Assembly (NCBI RefSeq): GCF_900176205.1
Contig: NZ_LT859959.1
Coordinates: 7,429,001 to 7,493,000, forward strand
Source: Bradyrhizobium sp. ORS 285
GTDB lineage: Bacteria; Pseudomonadota; Alphaproteobacteria; Rhizobiales; Xanthobacteraceae
DNA: 64,000 nt
Reading direction: 5' to 3'
The first letter of the stretch is position 1. Each line of letters begins with the position of its first letter. Positions 1 to 8,796 of the stretch are shown in pieces. The position numbers and the translations under genes are program-made. A model generated the notes under the pieces. That model worked only from the letters and a program-made list of their open reading frames with translations. It was not told the DNA's origin and made no database searches.

Positions 1-1
1 T

Positions 2-31
2 AAGAAGACCGGCGGCACGCTGCGCGGATGA
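2..31 (+). CDS. possible C-terminal tail of an upstream gene (partial)
   Basis: From base 2 an open frame of nine sense codons (KKTGGTLRG) ends at TGA 29-31. That stop overlaps the ATG of the next gene by an ATGA junction, the usual sign of translational coupling. The start and nearly all of the gene lie outside the window, so the product cannot be named. The short length makes this an inference from the junction only. Confidence 0.35.
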   Translation, partial: KKTGGTLRG

Positions 32-804
32 GCCTCTCCGGGCTCATCCCTGCTGATCTCACCTTGTTCGCAACGATGGCGCTGGCCATCGTCGCCTTCA
101 TCGCCGCGACCGCGCGCGGCTTCTCCGGCTTCGGCGCGGCGCTGATCTTCATGCCGCTGGCGAGCAGCTTCGCGGCACCGCGCCTCGTCGCGCCGCTGCT
201 GCTGGTGATCGACTTCGTGGCGATGGCGCCGACGGTGCCCAACGCTTGGCGCAACGCCGACCGCAAGGCGACGGCCGTGATCGTCGCCGGCGCACTGGTC
301 GGCGTGCCGCTCGGCACCTATTTTCTCACCCGGCTCGATCCGGTGACGGTGCGCTGGATCATCACGGGCTTCGTCATCGCACTGCTGGCGCTGCTGATCT
401 CGGGCTGGCGCTATCGCGGCAGGGAGTACACGGCTTTGTCGGTCGCCGTCGGCGCGGTCTCGGGCTTCTGCAGCGGCGTGGCGCAGACCGGCGGGCCGCC
501 CATCGTCGGCTATTGGCTGGGACGGCCGGTTCCGTCGAAGATGGCGCGCGCGAACATCGTGCTGTTCTTCGGGGCGTCGGACTGCTTCGCGATGGTCAGC
601 TACGCCGCCAGCAGCCTGATCACCTGGGACTCGCTCAAGCTCTCCTTGCTCATTGGCCCGGTGTATGCGGTCGGCGTCGCTTGCGGCGCCTCACTATTCG
701 GCCGCGCCAGCGAGCGCGTGTTCCGCATCATCTGCTACGCGCTGATTGCCATCGCTGTCATCTTCGGACTCCCGGCTCTCGACGGCGTGCTCGGCCGGGG
801 CTAG
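28..804 (+). CDS. TauE/SafE family (TSUP) membrane permease
   Basis: A 258-residue polytopic protein with about seven to eight hydrophobic segments. It matches the TSUP/TauE-SafE pattern: an early ARGFSGFGAAL segment and a second-half SGFCSGVAQTGGPPIVGYWL segment, the two pseudo-repeats of the family. Members export sulfite, sulfoacetate or related organosulfur anions across the inner membrane, but the substrate cannot be read from sequence. The ATG at 28 is chosen because it overlaps the stop of an upstream frame (ATGA). The metallo-hydrolase follows 33 bases downstream on the same strand, so the two may be co-transcribed. Confidence 0.85.
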   Translation: MSLSGLIPADLTLFATMALAIVAFIAATARGFSGFGAALIFMPLASSFAAPRLVAPLLLVIDFVAMAPTVPNAWRNADRKATAVIVAGALVGVPLGTYFLTRLDPVTVRWIITGFVIALLALLISGWRYRGREYTALSVAVGAVSGFCSGVAQTGGPPIVGYWLGRPVPSKMARANIVLFFGASDCFAMVSYAASSLITWDSLKLSLLIGPVYAVGVACGASLFGRASERVFRIICYALIAIAVIFGLPALDGVLGRG

Positions 805-837
805 CGTCCGGGCAACGAGACCGACCGGGAGGACACC

Positions 838-1782
838 ATGATCAACCGCCGCACGATGCTGTCGCTTGCGCTGGGCACGGCTGGAGCCGTAGCAGCACCG
901 TCAGTTTTCGCACAAGGCGCCAAGACCGGCACGCGCATCGTCTTCCTCGGCACCAAGGGCGGCCCGCGGGTCGGCGTCGGCGCGTCGAATCCGGCCAATC
1001 TCGTCGTCGTCAACGGCACGCCGTTCGTGATCGATTGCGGCATGGGCGTCAGCCGCCAGCTCGTCAATGCCGGCGTGCCGATCCCGTCGGTGAAGTACAT
1101 CCTGATCAGCCACCATCACTCCGATCACAATCTCGAATACGGCAATCTGTTCTACAATGCCTGGGCCGCGGGACTGTCGACACCGATCCAGTCTTTCGGA
1201 CCGAAGGGGCTGGAGGCGATGACACGGAGCTTCTGGGAAACCAACAAGTTCGACGTCGACACCCGCATCGATGATGAGGGCCGCCCCGACCCACGGCCGC
1301 TGCTGGTCGCGAAGGACATCGATTCCGACGGCATCGTCGTGAAGACGGCGGACGCAACGGTGACCGCCTTCCGCACGCCGCATCCGCCGATCACCGACAA
1401 TTTTGCCTACAAGTTCGAGACGCCGGACGGCACGATCGTGTTCTCCAGCGACACCGCCTACAACCCGAAGCTCGCGGAGTTTGCGAAGGGCGCTGACGTG
1501 CTGGTGCACGAATGCCTCTACGTGCCGGCGGTCGATCGTCTCGTCCTCAAGACGAAGAACGGCTCGACGTTGAAGAAGCATCTGCTGGAGAGCCACACCA
1601 CCACGGAAGACGTCGGACGCATCGCTGCCGCAGCGGGCGTGAAAGTGCTGGTGCTCAGCCACTTCGTGCCCGGCGATGATCCCGAGGTGACCGACGAGGA
1701 CTGGACCCGCGACGTGAAGAAGAACTACACGGGCCGCATCGTCGTCGCGAAGGACCTGATGGAGCTGAAGCTGCCGGTTTGA
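838..1782 (+). CDS. Tat-exported MBL-fold metallo-hydrolase
   Basis: A 314-residue protein with a twin-arginine leader (NRRTMLSLALG, then a hydrophobic stretch ending near SVFA, residues 1-25), implying export in folded form. The core has the metallo-beta-lactamase metal signature HHHSDH near residue 90, a later SSDTAYN segment (third-ligand Asp) and a C-terminal LSHFVPGDD His. The overall pattern resembles RNase Z/arylsulfatase-like MBL hydrolases, but an exported RNase is unlikely, so an ester, lactone or sulfate-ester hydrolase is more plausible. It sits just downstream of a TauE-type anion permease, which fits an organosulfur role but does not prove it. A GGAGGA ribosome-binding site lies 5 bases before the ATG. 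Confidence 0.8.
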   Translation: MINRRTMLSLALGTAGAVAAPSVFAQGAKTGTRIVFLGTKGGPRVGVGASNPANLVVVNGTPFVIDCGMGVSRQLVNAGVPIPSVKYILISHHHSDHNLEYGNLFYNAWAAGLSTPIQSFGPKGLEAMTRSFWETNKFDVDTRIDDEGRPDPRPLLVAKDIDSDGIVVKTADATVTAFRTPHPPITDNFAYKFETPDGTIVFSSDTAYNPKLAEFAKGADVLVHECLYVPAVDRLVLKTKNGSTLKKHLLESHTTTEDVGRIAAAAGVKVLVLSHFVPGDDPEVTDEDWTRDVKKNYTGRIVVAKDLMELKLPV

Positions 1783-1787
1783 GTTCC

Positions 1788-1924
1788 GTAGGGTGGGCAA
1801 AGCAGCCGCCGAAGGCGGTCGCGTGCCCACCGTCGATCCGCGAACTCGTCAGCAAGATGGTGGGCACGGCGCCTCCACGATCTCGGATATGGTCGGAGGG
1901 CGGCTGCGCCTTTGCCCACCCTAC
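1788..1924. repeat. imperfect inverted repeat downstream of the MBL gene (family G)
   Basis: The 15-bp arms gtagggtgggcaaag (1788-1802) and ctttgcccaccctac (1910-1924) are perfect complements, with further GTGGGCA/TGCCCAC motifs between them. It fills the gap between the convergent MBL and amine oxidase genes and could end transcription from both sides. No T-tract is present, so a Rho-independent terminator is not certain. Confidence 0.7.
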
Positions 1925-1940
1925 GCGCCTGCGTCCGAGA

Positions 1941-3350
1941 TCAATCCTCCGGCGAGGCTGACCTCACCTTGCGACGACGACCACGCTGGCGCTCGTTCGC
2001 CTGCTCCGGCTCCGGATCCTTCAGCGCGCCGATGCGGCGCAGGGCGGCTTCGGCAGCACGCTCGCCGGACTCCCAGGCACCGTCGACGGTGCCCCACAGC
2101 GTCTCGTGCGTCGCTTCACCGGCGAGATACAACGGCCCTAAGGGCTCGCCAAGGATCTTGCGCGCGCCCTGGTTTCCAGGCGCGGCGGCCGACATTGCGC
2201 CGAGCACGCCGGGCACCTGATTCCAGCGCGTCGCCGCGGCCGACTTCACCGCCGCGGCGGCTTCGCTGCCGAACAACTTGCCGATCCACTCCTTGCCGAA
2301 CGCGGTCATCGCGGCCTCGCCCTGCGCCGACAGCCCGCGACCAAAACTGCCGGCGACGTCGATCGTGCACAACGACGAGCCGCCGATATTGGCCAGCAGC
2401 AGGCCCGTGCGATTGGAGTTGCTTTGCTCGACGATGACCTCGTCCCGCGACAGGCCGAGCGGATTGCCCGAAAGCATCAGCGCGATGTGATCGGTGCTGC
2501 CGAGGCCGAGCTTGGCCGCCGCGTCGAGTTGCCGTTTCGGCAACTCCGGTGCGAACTTGATCGCGCCCGAGGTGAGGACGTTGGTCGAGACGGTGAGAAT
2601 GACGGCGCGTGTCGCGATGCGCCCCGCAGGCGTCTCCACCGCGACCTCGCGGTTGCTCCACACGATGCGGCTTGCCGGCGTCGACAGCGACACAGGAAGC
2701 CCCTCGCCGAGCTTGCCGAGCAGCGTACCCAGGCCCTGGCGGCAGGCGAGCGGCGCGTTGCGATCCTGGGCGCGCGCCTTGTCCATCACCGAGAGATCGG
2801 CGAGATCCTTGCCGGTCGCACTGGGGCCGAGCACGAAGGCCGTGGTGTTGGTCCAGTCGCCGAGATCCTTCGGCAGGGCTGCCGCGCAGGACGTGTCGAG
2901 CTTGCCGCGTGCGGCCTCGTCGAGAGCGCGATTCGCGCGCACGAGGCCGGCCAGGAACTGCTCGGTCTCGCCGGGCCGCGCATTGCGCCGACCGACGCGG
3001 ATCTTCTGGCCGACGGGTGCGGCAGCGACGTCGAGACCGACACCGCGAGCGAGCTTGCCGATCGGATTGCTATCGGCACTGAACAGCCAGCGCGCACCGC
3101 GATCGAACGGCACACCGAACGTCGTCAGATCGGTGCTGCAGCGGCCGCCGATCTGCGCCGAGGCTTCGAGGAGCAAGACCTTGCGGTTCGCCGCCATGAT
3201 CCGGCGCGCGGCGGCGATGCCCGCGGCGCCTGCTCCGATCACGACAATGTCAGCCTCGCGCGGAACTGCCGCCTGCGCCGCGCGGCTGAGAAGGGGCGTA
3301 GCGGCCAGCGCCGCGGAAGCGGAGAGGAAGCCGCGGCGCGTGAAGCTCAT
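1941..3350 (-). CDS. Tat-exported flavin amine oxidase (FAD-dependent)
   Basis: A 469-residue protein with a twin-arginine leader (FTRRGFLSASAALAATPLL) followed by the FAD-binding Rossmann motif VIGAGAAGIAAARR and the GG-motif EASAQIGGR. Toward the C-terminus, LYLAGEATHETLWGTVDGA is the typical second FAD-contact segment of flavin monoamine oxidases. It should oxidise an amine to an aldehyde or imine in the periplasm with release of H2O2; the substrate is unknown. The open frame extends 48 codons upstream, but the ATG at 3350 is chosen because it places the RR motif at residues 4-5. The C-terminus is rich in Arg/Lys. It is divergent from the YiiX-like gene. Confidence 0.85.
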   Translation of the reverse strand: MSFTRRGFLSASAALAATPLLSRAAQAAVPREADIVVIGAGAAGIAAARRIMAANRKVLLLEASAQIGGRCSTDLTTFGVPFDRGARWLFSADSNPIGKLARGVGLDVAAAPVGQKIRVGRRNARPGETEQFLAGLVRANRALDEAARGKLDTSCAAALPKDLGDWTNTTAFVLGPSATGKDLADLSVMDKARAQDRNAPLACRQGLGTLLGKLGEGLPVSLSTPASRIVWSNREVAVETPAGRIATRAVILTVSTNVLTSGAIKFAPELPKRQLDAAAKLGLGSTDHIALMLSGNPLGLSRDEVIVEQSNSNRTGLLLANIGGSSLCTIDVAGSFGRGLSAQGEAAMTAFGKEWIGKLFGSEAAAAVKSAAATRWNQVPGVLGAMSAAAPGNQGARKILGEPLGPLYLAGEATHETLWGTVDGAWESGERAAEAALRRIGALKDPEPEQANERQRGRRRKVRSASPED

Positions 3351-3544
3351 GACATGGTTTCCAAAAACTTTTGTGAGATGCGGGTCCCACGGAATTTGCC
3401 GTATCTTCTGCAGCGCGGCAACGAGAATGGTAAACGCGATGCCGCAGGGAACGCTTCGACTATGAACCAAATTGCAACCGCAATCGACCATCATGGAAGA
3501 AGGGACAAAGGCAAGCGGCCGGTCAAGGTCGCCCGGGGACCGTC

Positions 3545-4525
3545 ATGGGTATCGTGCTCGACCAGATCGGCAAGCTGATTGCCGCCTATCTCCAGAAGGA
3601 GATACCGGGCTATGAGCCGTTCACGCCCAGCGATCCTGATTACCTCCGCAAGGACGTCCAGCCCGGCGACGTGCTGCTGGTCGAAGGCAACAGCCGCATC
3701 TCCGGCATCATCAAATATCTCACCCAATCGACCTGGTCGCATGCCGCGCTCTATGTCGGACCGATCGACGGCGCCGTCGAGCCCGATGGCGAGCCGCATG
3801 TGCTTGTCGAGGCCTATGTCGGCGACGGCGTGATCTCGGCGCCGCTGTCGAAATACTTCGCCTATCACACCCGCGTCTGCCGTCCCGTTGGGCTCACCTT
3901 CGAAGACCGCCACACGGTGTGCCGCTACGCCATCAACCGCATCGGCTTCGGCTACGACACCAAGAACATCATCGACCTGATGCGCTTCCTGATCCCGCTG
4001 CCGATCCCGCAGCGTTGGCGGCGGCGCATGATCGCGCTCGGTTCGGGCGATCCGACCAAGATGATCTGCTCGGCGCTGATCGCGCAGGCGTTCGACGCGG
4101 TGCGCTACCCGATCCTGCCGAAGATCACGCGCGCGCCCTCGCGGCGCGCCAAGCGCGAGATCCTGCATATCAGAGATTCATCGCTGTACATGCCGCGCGA
4201 CTTCGACATCTCGCCCTACTTCGAGATCGTCAAGCCGACCATCGTCAACGGCTTCGACTACACGACCTTGCACTGGGCCGACAAACAGAAGCCGCTCGCG
4301 GAGGTAGCGGGCGAATTCGCCGTGTTTCCAGGATCCGTCGCAGCGCCGCCGCTCGTTCCTGAGACGGCTGACGAAGAAGCGGCGCAGCCGATTGCGGCTG
4401 AGGAAGTGATGCTCGAGAAGGTGATCGAGCGGCTCGTCGTCAACGAGCATTTCCTGGTCGCCGAGCCGGTGCGAAAGCAGGCGCCGCGCCCGGCCGCACG
4501 GAGCCGCCGTAAGGTTGCGATTTGA
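3545..4525 (+). CDS. YiiX/YebB-like NlpC/P60-superfamily cysteine hydrolase
   Basis: A 326-residue protein of the permuted papain-like (DUF830/YiiX) family. The catalytic His sits in TWSHAALYVG (His66) and the Cys in KMICSALIAQAF (Cys175), in the permuted His-then-Cys order. Relatives are thought to cleave or transfer acyl/amide bonds on lipids or peptides. There is no signal peptide, but the first 20 residues are amphipathic, so it may sit at the inner face of the membrane. The last ~80 residues are low-complexity, Ala/Glu- then Arg-rich, and are not part of the fold. It is divergently transcribed from the amine oxidase across a 194-base gap that must hold both promoters. Confidence 0.75.
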   Translation: MGIVLDQIGKLIAAYLQKEIPGYEPFTPSDPDYLRKDVQPGDVLLVEGNSRISGIIKYLTQSTWSHAALYVGPIDGAVEPDGEPHVLVEAYVGDGVISAPLSKYFAYHTRVCRPVGLTFEDRHTVCRYAINRIGFGYDTKNIIDLMRFLIPLPIPQRWRRRMIALGSGDPTKMICSALIAQAFDAVRYPILPKITRAPSRRAKREILHIRDSSLYMPRDFDISPYFEIVKPTIVNGFDYTTLHWADKQKPLAEVAGEFAVFPGSVAAPPLVPETADEEAAQPIAAEEVMLEKVIERLVVNEHFLVAEPVRKQAPRPAARSRRKVAI

Positions 4526-4582
4526 GCTCTAGCTAGCTGCATCTAAGTCGGATTCGAGCACGCGCTCATTAGGCCGTGTGCT

Positions 4583-4712
4583 CCCTCTCCCCGTTCTTAC
4601 GGGGAGAGGGTTGGGGTGAGGGGCAGCCACAAGCACCGGACTCGCGGAGAGCCCCCTCACCCGGATGGCATCTCACGATGCCATCCGACCTCTCCCCGCA
4701 CGCGGGGGGAGG
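4583..4712. repeat. palindromic repeat, family C copy 1
   Basis: Two adjacent hairpins: ccctctccccg...cggggagaggg (4583-4610) and the ggatggcat/atgccatcc arms near 4663-4687, followed by cctctcccc. The same modules recur near 13.9-14.2, 16.3 and 41.1 kb. It lies between the convergent YiiX-like and csoR genes and may act as a bidirectional terminator. Confidence 0.75.
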
Positions 4713-4756
4713 TACACGGCGTTCGTGGCTCAGGGCTCGCGCTTTAATGACCAAGA

Positions 4757-5032
4757 TTACCGATCCGACCGGCTGATCACATCCATCAACTCCGCGATCT
4801 TCTGCCGCTGATCGGCTTTGTCGCCCGACGCGATCGCGTGCTCGACGCAGTGGGAGACGTGGTCGCGGAGGATCTCTTCTTCGACCCGGCGCAACGCCGC
4901 CCGCACCGCGGAGATCTGCGTCACGATGTCGATGCAGTAGCGATTGTCCTCGACCATCTTCGACAGGCCCCTGACCTGCCCTTCGATCCGGCTCAAACGT
5001 TTCTGGCAGGAAGTCTTGATGTCGTCGCGCAT
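4757..5032 (-). CDS. csoR: CsoR-family copper-sensing repressor
   Basis: A 91-residue all-alpha protein of the CsoR/RcnR (DUF156) family. The Cu(I) ligand set Cys-His-Cys is visible as Cys33 (RYCIDIV), His58 and Cys62 (RDHVSHC), matching the Cys/His...x3...Cys fingerprint of copper-sensing rather than nickel or formaldehyde members. It should repress in the apo form and release DNA on binding Cu(I). It is divergent from copA, and a perfect palindrome typical of CsoR operators lies 9 bases upstream of its start codon. It is therefore probably autoregulated and controls the copper ATPase. Length is normal for the family. Confidence 0.9.
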   Translation of the reverse strand: MRDDIKTSCQKRLSRIEGQVRGLSKMVEDNRYCIDIVTQISAVRAALRRVEEEILRDHVSHCVEHAIASGDKADQRQKIAELMDVISRSDR

Positions 5033-5040
5033 GGGCTCTA

Positions 5041-5059
5041 TATACCCCTACAGGGTATA
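5041..5059. promoter_or_regulatory. CsoR operator between csoR and copA
   Basis: TATACCC (5041-5047), five bases, then GGGTATA (5053-5059) form a perfect inverted repeat of the ATACCC/GGGTAT type known for CsoR operators. It ends 23 bases before the copA ATG and begins 9 bases before the csoR start, so one operator can block both promoters. Confidence 0.85.
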
Positions 5060-5081
5060 GGTTTCAAGAGGCGAGGCTGGC

Positions 5082-7769
5082 ATGTCGGAAACCGGACACG
5101 GGCATGGTGCCGCAGCGGGCGCGGCCGGCGGATGCGGCTGTGGATCGCGCGCCGGCGCGGTGGAAACACGACACAACGAGTCCCCTGCAGAGGCGTGTTG
5201 CAGTGATCATGCCGTGCCCGCGAATGAGGCCAGCGGCTGCTGCGGCAGTCACGGTTCCGCGCCGCCTCAGCCCGTCAAAGTGACAGACCCCGTCTGCGGC
5301 ATGTCAGTCGATCCGGCGACGTCGAAACATCGCTTCGAGTACGACGGCGAGACCTTCCACTTCTGCTCGGCGGGTTGCCGGACCAAGTTTGCAGCCGATC
5401 CCGCTAAATATCTGGTACCGGCCGCTGCTCCCGTAGAGGCGGGCTCATGCTGCGGCGGCCACGATCATCACGTCCACGACGCGACCAAGGTCATCGACCC
5501 GGTCTGCGGCATGAGCGTCGACCCCGCGACGTCGAAGCACCGCTTTGATCATCACGGCCAGACCTTCCATTTCTGCTCCGCTGGCTGTCGCACCAAGTTC
5601 GCCGCTGATTCCGACAAATATCTCGGCGAGCGCGAGCCGCCGCCGGAGATGCCGGCGGGGACAATCTACACCTGCCCGATGCATCCGGAGATCCGGCAGG
5701 AAGGGCCGGGCACCTGCCCGATCTGCGGCATGGCGCTGGAGCCTGATGTCATCAGCCTCGATGACGCGCCCAACCCCGAACTCGCCGATATGACCAAGCG
5801 GTTCTGGATCGGTGCAGTGCTCGCCGCGCCCGTGGTTGTGCTGGAGATGGGCGGGCATCTCGTCGGCGGCCACGGCCTGATCGACCCCATGCTGTCGAAC
5901 TGGATCCAGTTCGCGCTGGCGACCCCGGTGGTGCTGTGGGCCGGCTGGCCGTTCTTCGTGCGCGGCTGGCAGTCGATCCAGACCCGCAATCTCAACATGT
6001 TCACCCTGATCGCGATGGGCACGGGTGTGGCCTATGTCTACAGCGTGATCGCGACGTTGATGCCGCAGGCGTTTCCGCCTGCCTTCCGCGGCCATGGCGG
6101 CACTGTCGCGGTGTATTTCGAGGCGGCCTCGGTCATCACCATTCTGGTGCTGCTCGGCCAGGTGCTGGAGTTGCGCGCACGCGAGGCGACCTCGGGGGCG
6201 ATCAAGGCGCTGTTGCAGCTCGCGCCGAAGACGGCACGGCGGCTCGACGCCGACGGCAATGATCATGAGGTCGAGATCGCCGAGCTCGCGGTCGGCGATC
6301 GCCTGCGCGTGCGGCCCGGCGAGAAGGTGCCGGTCGACGGCATCATTCTGGAAGGCCGTTCGTCGCTCGATGAGTCACTCGTGACGGGCGAATCGATGCC
6401 GGTGACCAAGGACGAAGGCGAGCGCGTCATCGCCGGCACCTTGAACCAGACCGGCAGCTTCGTGATGCGCGCCGACAAGGTCGGGCGCGAGACCCTGCTG
6501 TCGCAGATCGTGCAGATGGTCGCCGATGCGCAGCGCTCGCGCGCGCCGATCCAGCGGCTGGCCGACCAGGTCGCGGGCTGGTTCGTGCCGACGGTCATCG
6601 CCGCCGCGATCACCGCCTTCGTCGCGTGGTACGCCTTCGGCCCCGAGCCGCGCTTCGCCTTCGGCCTCGTCGCCGCCGTGAGCGTGCTGATCATCGCCTG
6701 CCCCTGCGCGCTCGGCCTGGCGACACCGATGTCGATCATGGTCGGTGTCGGCCGCGGCGCGCAAGCCGGCGTGCTGATCAAGAGCGCCGAGGCGCTGGAG
6801 CGGCTGGAGAAGGTCGACACGCTCGTCGTCGACAAGACCGGCACCCTGACCGAGGGCAAGCCGAAGGTGACCAGCATCGTGACCGCACAGGGCGTCGACG
6901 AAGCGGAGGCACTGCGGCTCGCCGCCAGCGTTGAGCGCGCCAGCGAGCATCCGCTCGCCGAGGCGATCGTGCGGCATGCGACCGAGCGCAAGCTCAAGCT
7001 GGCCGACGTGAAGAACTTCGACGCGCCGACCGGCAAGGGCGCGCGCGGCGATATCGACGGCAAGGCGATCGTGCTCGGCAACCCGACCTATCTGGCGTCG
7101 CTCGGCATCATCACCGACACGCTCGGCGTCGAGAGCAAGCGGCTGCGCGAGGACGGCGCCACGGTGATCACGATGGCGGTCGACGGCAAGCCGGCGGCGC
7201 TGTTCGCGATCAGCGATCCGGTCAAGGCATCGACGCCGGACGCGCTGAAGGCGCTCGCCGCTGACGGCATCAAGGCGATCATGCTGACCGGCGACAACCG
7301 CACCACGGCGACGGCGGTCGCGCGCAAAATCGGCATCACCGAGGTCGAGTCCGACGTGCTGCCGGACCAGAAGAGCGCTGTCGTCGCGCGGCTGCGCGCC
7401 AGCGGCAAGGTGGTGGCGATGGCCGGCGACGGCGTCAACGACGCGCCGGCGCTGGCGGCCGCCGATGTCGGCATCGCCATGGGCACCGGCACGGATGTGG
7501 CGATGGAGAGCGCCGGCGTCACGCTGTTGCAAGGCGATCTCGGCGGCATCGCGCGGGCGCGAAAGCTGTCGGCGGCCGTGATGAGCAACATCCGCCAGAA
7601 CCTGTTCTTCGCGTTCATCTACAACGCGGCCGGCATTCCGATCGCGGCGGGCGTTCTCTACCCCGTTTTCGGCATCCTGCTGTCGCCGATCATCGCCGCC
7701 GCCGCGATGTCGCTGTCGTCGGTGAGCGTGGTGGGCAACGCGCTGCGGCTGCGGGCGACGAGATTGTGA
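5082..7769 (+). CDS. copA: copper-translocating P1B-type ATPase with two YHS domains
   Basis: An 895-residue P-type ATPase that exports copper from the cytosol. Its N-terminus lacks the usual HMA (CxxC ferredoxin-like) domain. Instead it has a Cys/His-rich leader (residues 1-60), two near-identical YHS domains (about 66-111 and 136-181, each with [17 protein letters not shown] and [12 protein letters not shown]), and a heavy-metal-binding module YTCPMHPEI...[10 protein letters not shown] (196-221). The ATPase core is intact: TGES at 435-438, the CPC transport motif at 540-542, phosphorylation motif DKTGT from residue 584, [25 protein letters not shown], and a final helix with [16 protein letters not shown]. 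The CPC motif and the MxxSS helix indicate Cu(I). It is regulated by the adjacent csoR. Confidence 0.95.
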   Translation: MSETGHGHGAAAGAAGGCGCGSRAGAVETRHNESPAEACCSDHAVPANEASGCCGSHGSAPPQPVKVTDPVCGMSVDPATSKHRFEYDGETFHFCSAGCRTKFAADPAKYLVPAAAPVEAGSCCGGHDHHVHDATKVIDPVCGMSVDPATSKHRFDHHGQTFHFCSAGCRTKFAADSDKYLGEREPPPEMPAGTIYTCPMHPEIRQEGPGTCPICGMALEPDVISLDDAPNPELADMTKRFWIGAVLAAPVVVLEMGGHLVGGHGLIDPMLSNWIQFALATPVVLWAGWPFFVRGWQSIQTRNLNMFTLIAMGTGVAYVYSVIATLMPQAFPPAFRGHGGTVAVYFEAASVITILVLLGQVLELRAREATSGAIKALLQLAPKTARRLDADGNDHEVEIAELAVGDRLRVRPGEKVPVDGIILEGRSSLDESLVTGESMPVTKDEGERVIAGTLNQTGSFVMRADKVGRETLLSQIVQMVADAQRSRAPIQRLADQVAGWFVPTVIAAAITAFVAWYAFGPEPRFAFGLVAAVSVLIIACPCALGLATPMSIMVGVGRGAQAGVLIKSAEALERLEKVDTLVVDKTGTLTEGKPKVTSIVTAQGVDEAEALRLAASVERASEHPLAEAIVRHATERKLKLADVKNFDAPTGKGARGDIDGKAIVLGNPTYLASLGIITDTLGVESKRLREDGATVITMAVDGKPAALFAISDPVKASTPDALKALAADGIKAIMLTGDNRTTATAVARKIGITEVESDVLPDQKSAVVARLRASGKVVAMAGDGVNDAPALAAADVGIAMGTGTDVAMESAGVTLLQGDLGGIARARKLSAAVMSNIRQNLFFAFIYNAAGIPIAAGVLYPVFGILLSPIIAAAAMSLSSVSVVGNALRLRATRL

Positions 7770-7785
7770 GGCCTGGCCGCTGAGG

Positions 7786-7833
7786 CCTCATGGTTCGAGA
7801 CGCGCGCCAAGGGGCGCGCTCCTCACCATGAGG
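7786..7833. repeat. palindromic repeat, family E copy 1
   Basis: The arms cctcatgg (7786) and ccatgagg (7826-7833) enclose an inner gcgcgcc/ggcgcgc stem. It lies 16 bases after the copA stop and is a likely transcription end point. A second copy is at 39,994-40,037. Confidence 0.75.
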
Positions 7834-7861
7834 GATTAGCTTATAGGGAATGGTCTATCCA

Positions 7862-7937
7862 CGTCATTGCGAGCGCAGCGAAGCAATCCAGAGTCCCGCC
7901 CACCATCCTGGATTGCTTCGCTACGCTCGCAATGACG
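7862..7937. repeat. palindromic repeat, family A copy 1
   Basis: A 76-bp element with ~29-bp arms (left arm begins cgtcattgcgagcgcagcg) around a central gagtcccgcccaccatcc spacer. One mismatch (A at 7923) breaks an otherwise perfect stem. Copies 2 and 3 are at 39,784 and 52,194. Confidence 0.85.
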
Positions 7938-8043
7938 GAGGAAGCAGTGGGGGCGCATCCTCTTGCGGTGGGGAGGACGGGCTTGCCGAACCCCTCGGCC
8001 ATGTCTAACTCCTGTCGCGTGTCTCGCAGAGAGGTCCACCGCC

Positions 8044-8796
8044 ATGATCGACGCCGCCGTGAAGGCGCTATCGCAGATGCTGTCGCCGCCGATGCGCTCG
8101 ATTCTGTATCGCTCGATCGGGCTGTCGCTGGTGCTGATCACCGTGCTCGCTATCGGGCTGCAGCGGGCGTTGAGCTGGCTCGCGACCGCCGGCGAGGGCT
8201 GGGCCGAAGCGATGCTCGGGCCTGGCTCGCATGGCGCGCTGGAGGTGCTGACCTGGATCATCTCGATCGCGGCGGGCTTCGGCGTCGTGTTCGGCGGCAT
8301 CATGCTGATGCCGGCGATCACCTCGCTGATCGCGAGCCTCTTTGTTGACGATGTCGCCGATCTGGTCGAGCGCGAGCATTATCCGGCCGAACGCCCCGGC
8401 GTCGCGCTGCCGTTCGGCATCGCGATTGCCGAAGGCCTCAAGGCCGCCGGCCTCACGATCCTCGTCTACCTGATCGCCCTGCCCTTTGTGTTCCTCGCGG
8501 GCGCGGGCTTCGTGATCTTCTTCATCGCCACGGCATGGCTGCTCGGCCGCGAATATTTCGAGCTCGCCGCGATGCGCTTCCGGCCGCCAGCGGAGGCCAA
8601 GGCGATGCGGCGGGACAATGCGGTGACGGTGTTCACCGCCGGGCTGATCATCGCGGCCTTCGTGACGATCCCGATCGTGAACCTGGCGACACCGCTGTTC
8701 GGCATGGCCTTCATGGTCCACCTGCACAAGCGGCTGTCAGGACCGCGACCCGAGCTGATCGAGCCGTCGCCGGAGCGCCGGCTGCGCAGCCTCTAG
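8044..8796 (+). CDS. EI24 domain-containing integral membrane protein (CysZ-like)
   Basis: A 250-residue protein with four main hydrophobic spans (about residues 20-45, 75-105, 140-170 and 195-225) and the EI24/DUF540 pattern shared with CysZ. CysZ proteins carry sulfate; most alphaproteobacterial EI24 proteins are uncharacterised, so the substrate is not assigned. The ATG at 8044 is preferred over an upstream in-frame start at 7963 because the added residues are Arg/Cys-rich and lie in repeat-adjacent DNA. The last 60 bases overlap the end of the convergent MFS gene. Confidence 0.8.
   Translation: MIDAAVKALSQMLSPPMRSILYRSIGLSLVLITVLAIGLQRALSWLATAGEGWAEAMLGPGSHGALEVLTWIISIAAGFGVVFGGIMLMPAITSLIASLFVDDVADLVEREHYPAERPGVALPFGIAIAEGLKAAGLTILVYLIALPFVFLAGAGFVIFFIATAWLLGREYFELAAMRFRPPAEAKAMRRDNAVTVFTAGLIIAAFVTIPIVNLATPLFGMAFMVHLHKRLSGPRPELIEPSPERRLRSL

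Noticed and set aside
7862..7937. CRISPR array
   Set aside because: The repeat families occur as single dispersed palindromes with no spacer arrangement and no cas genes nearby.
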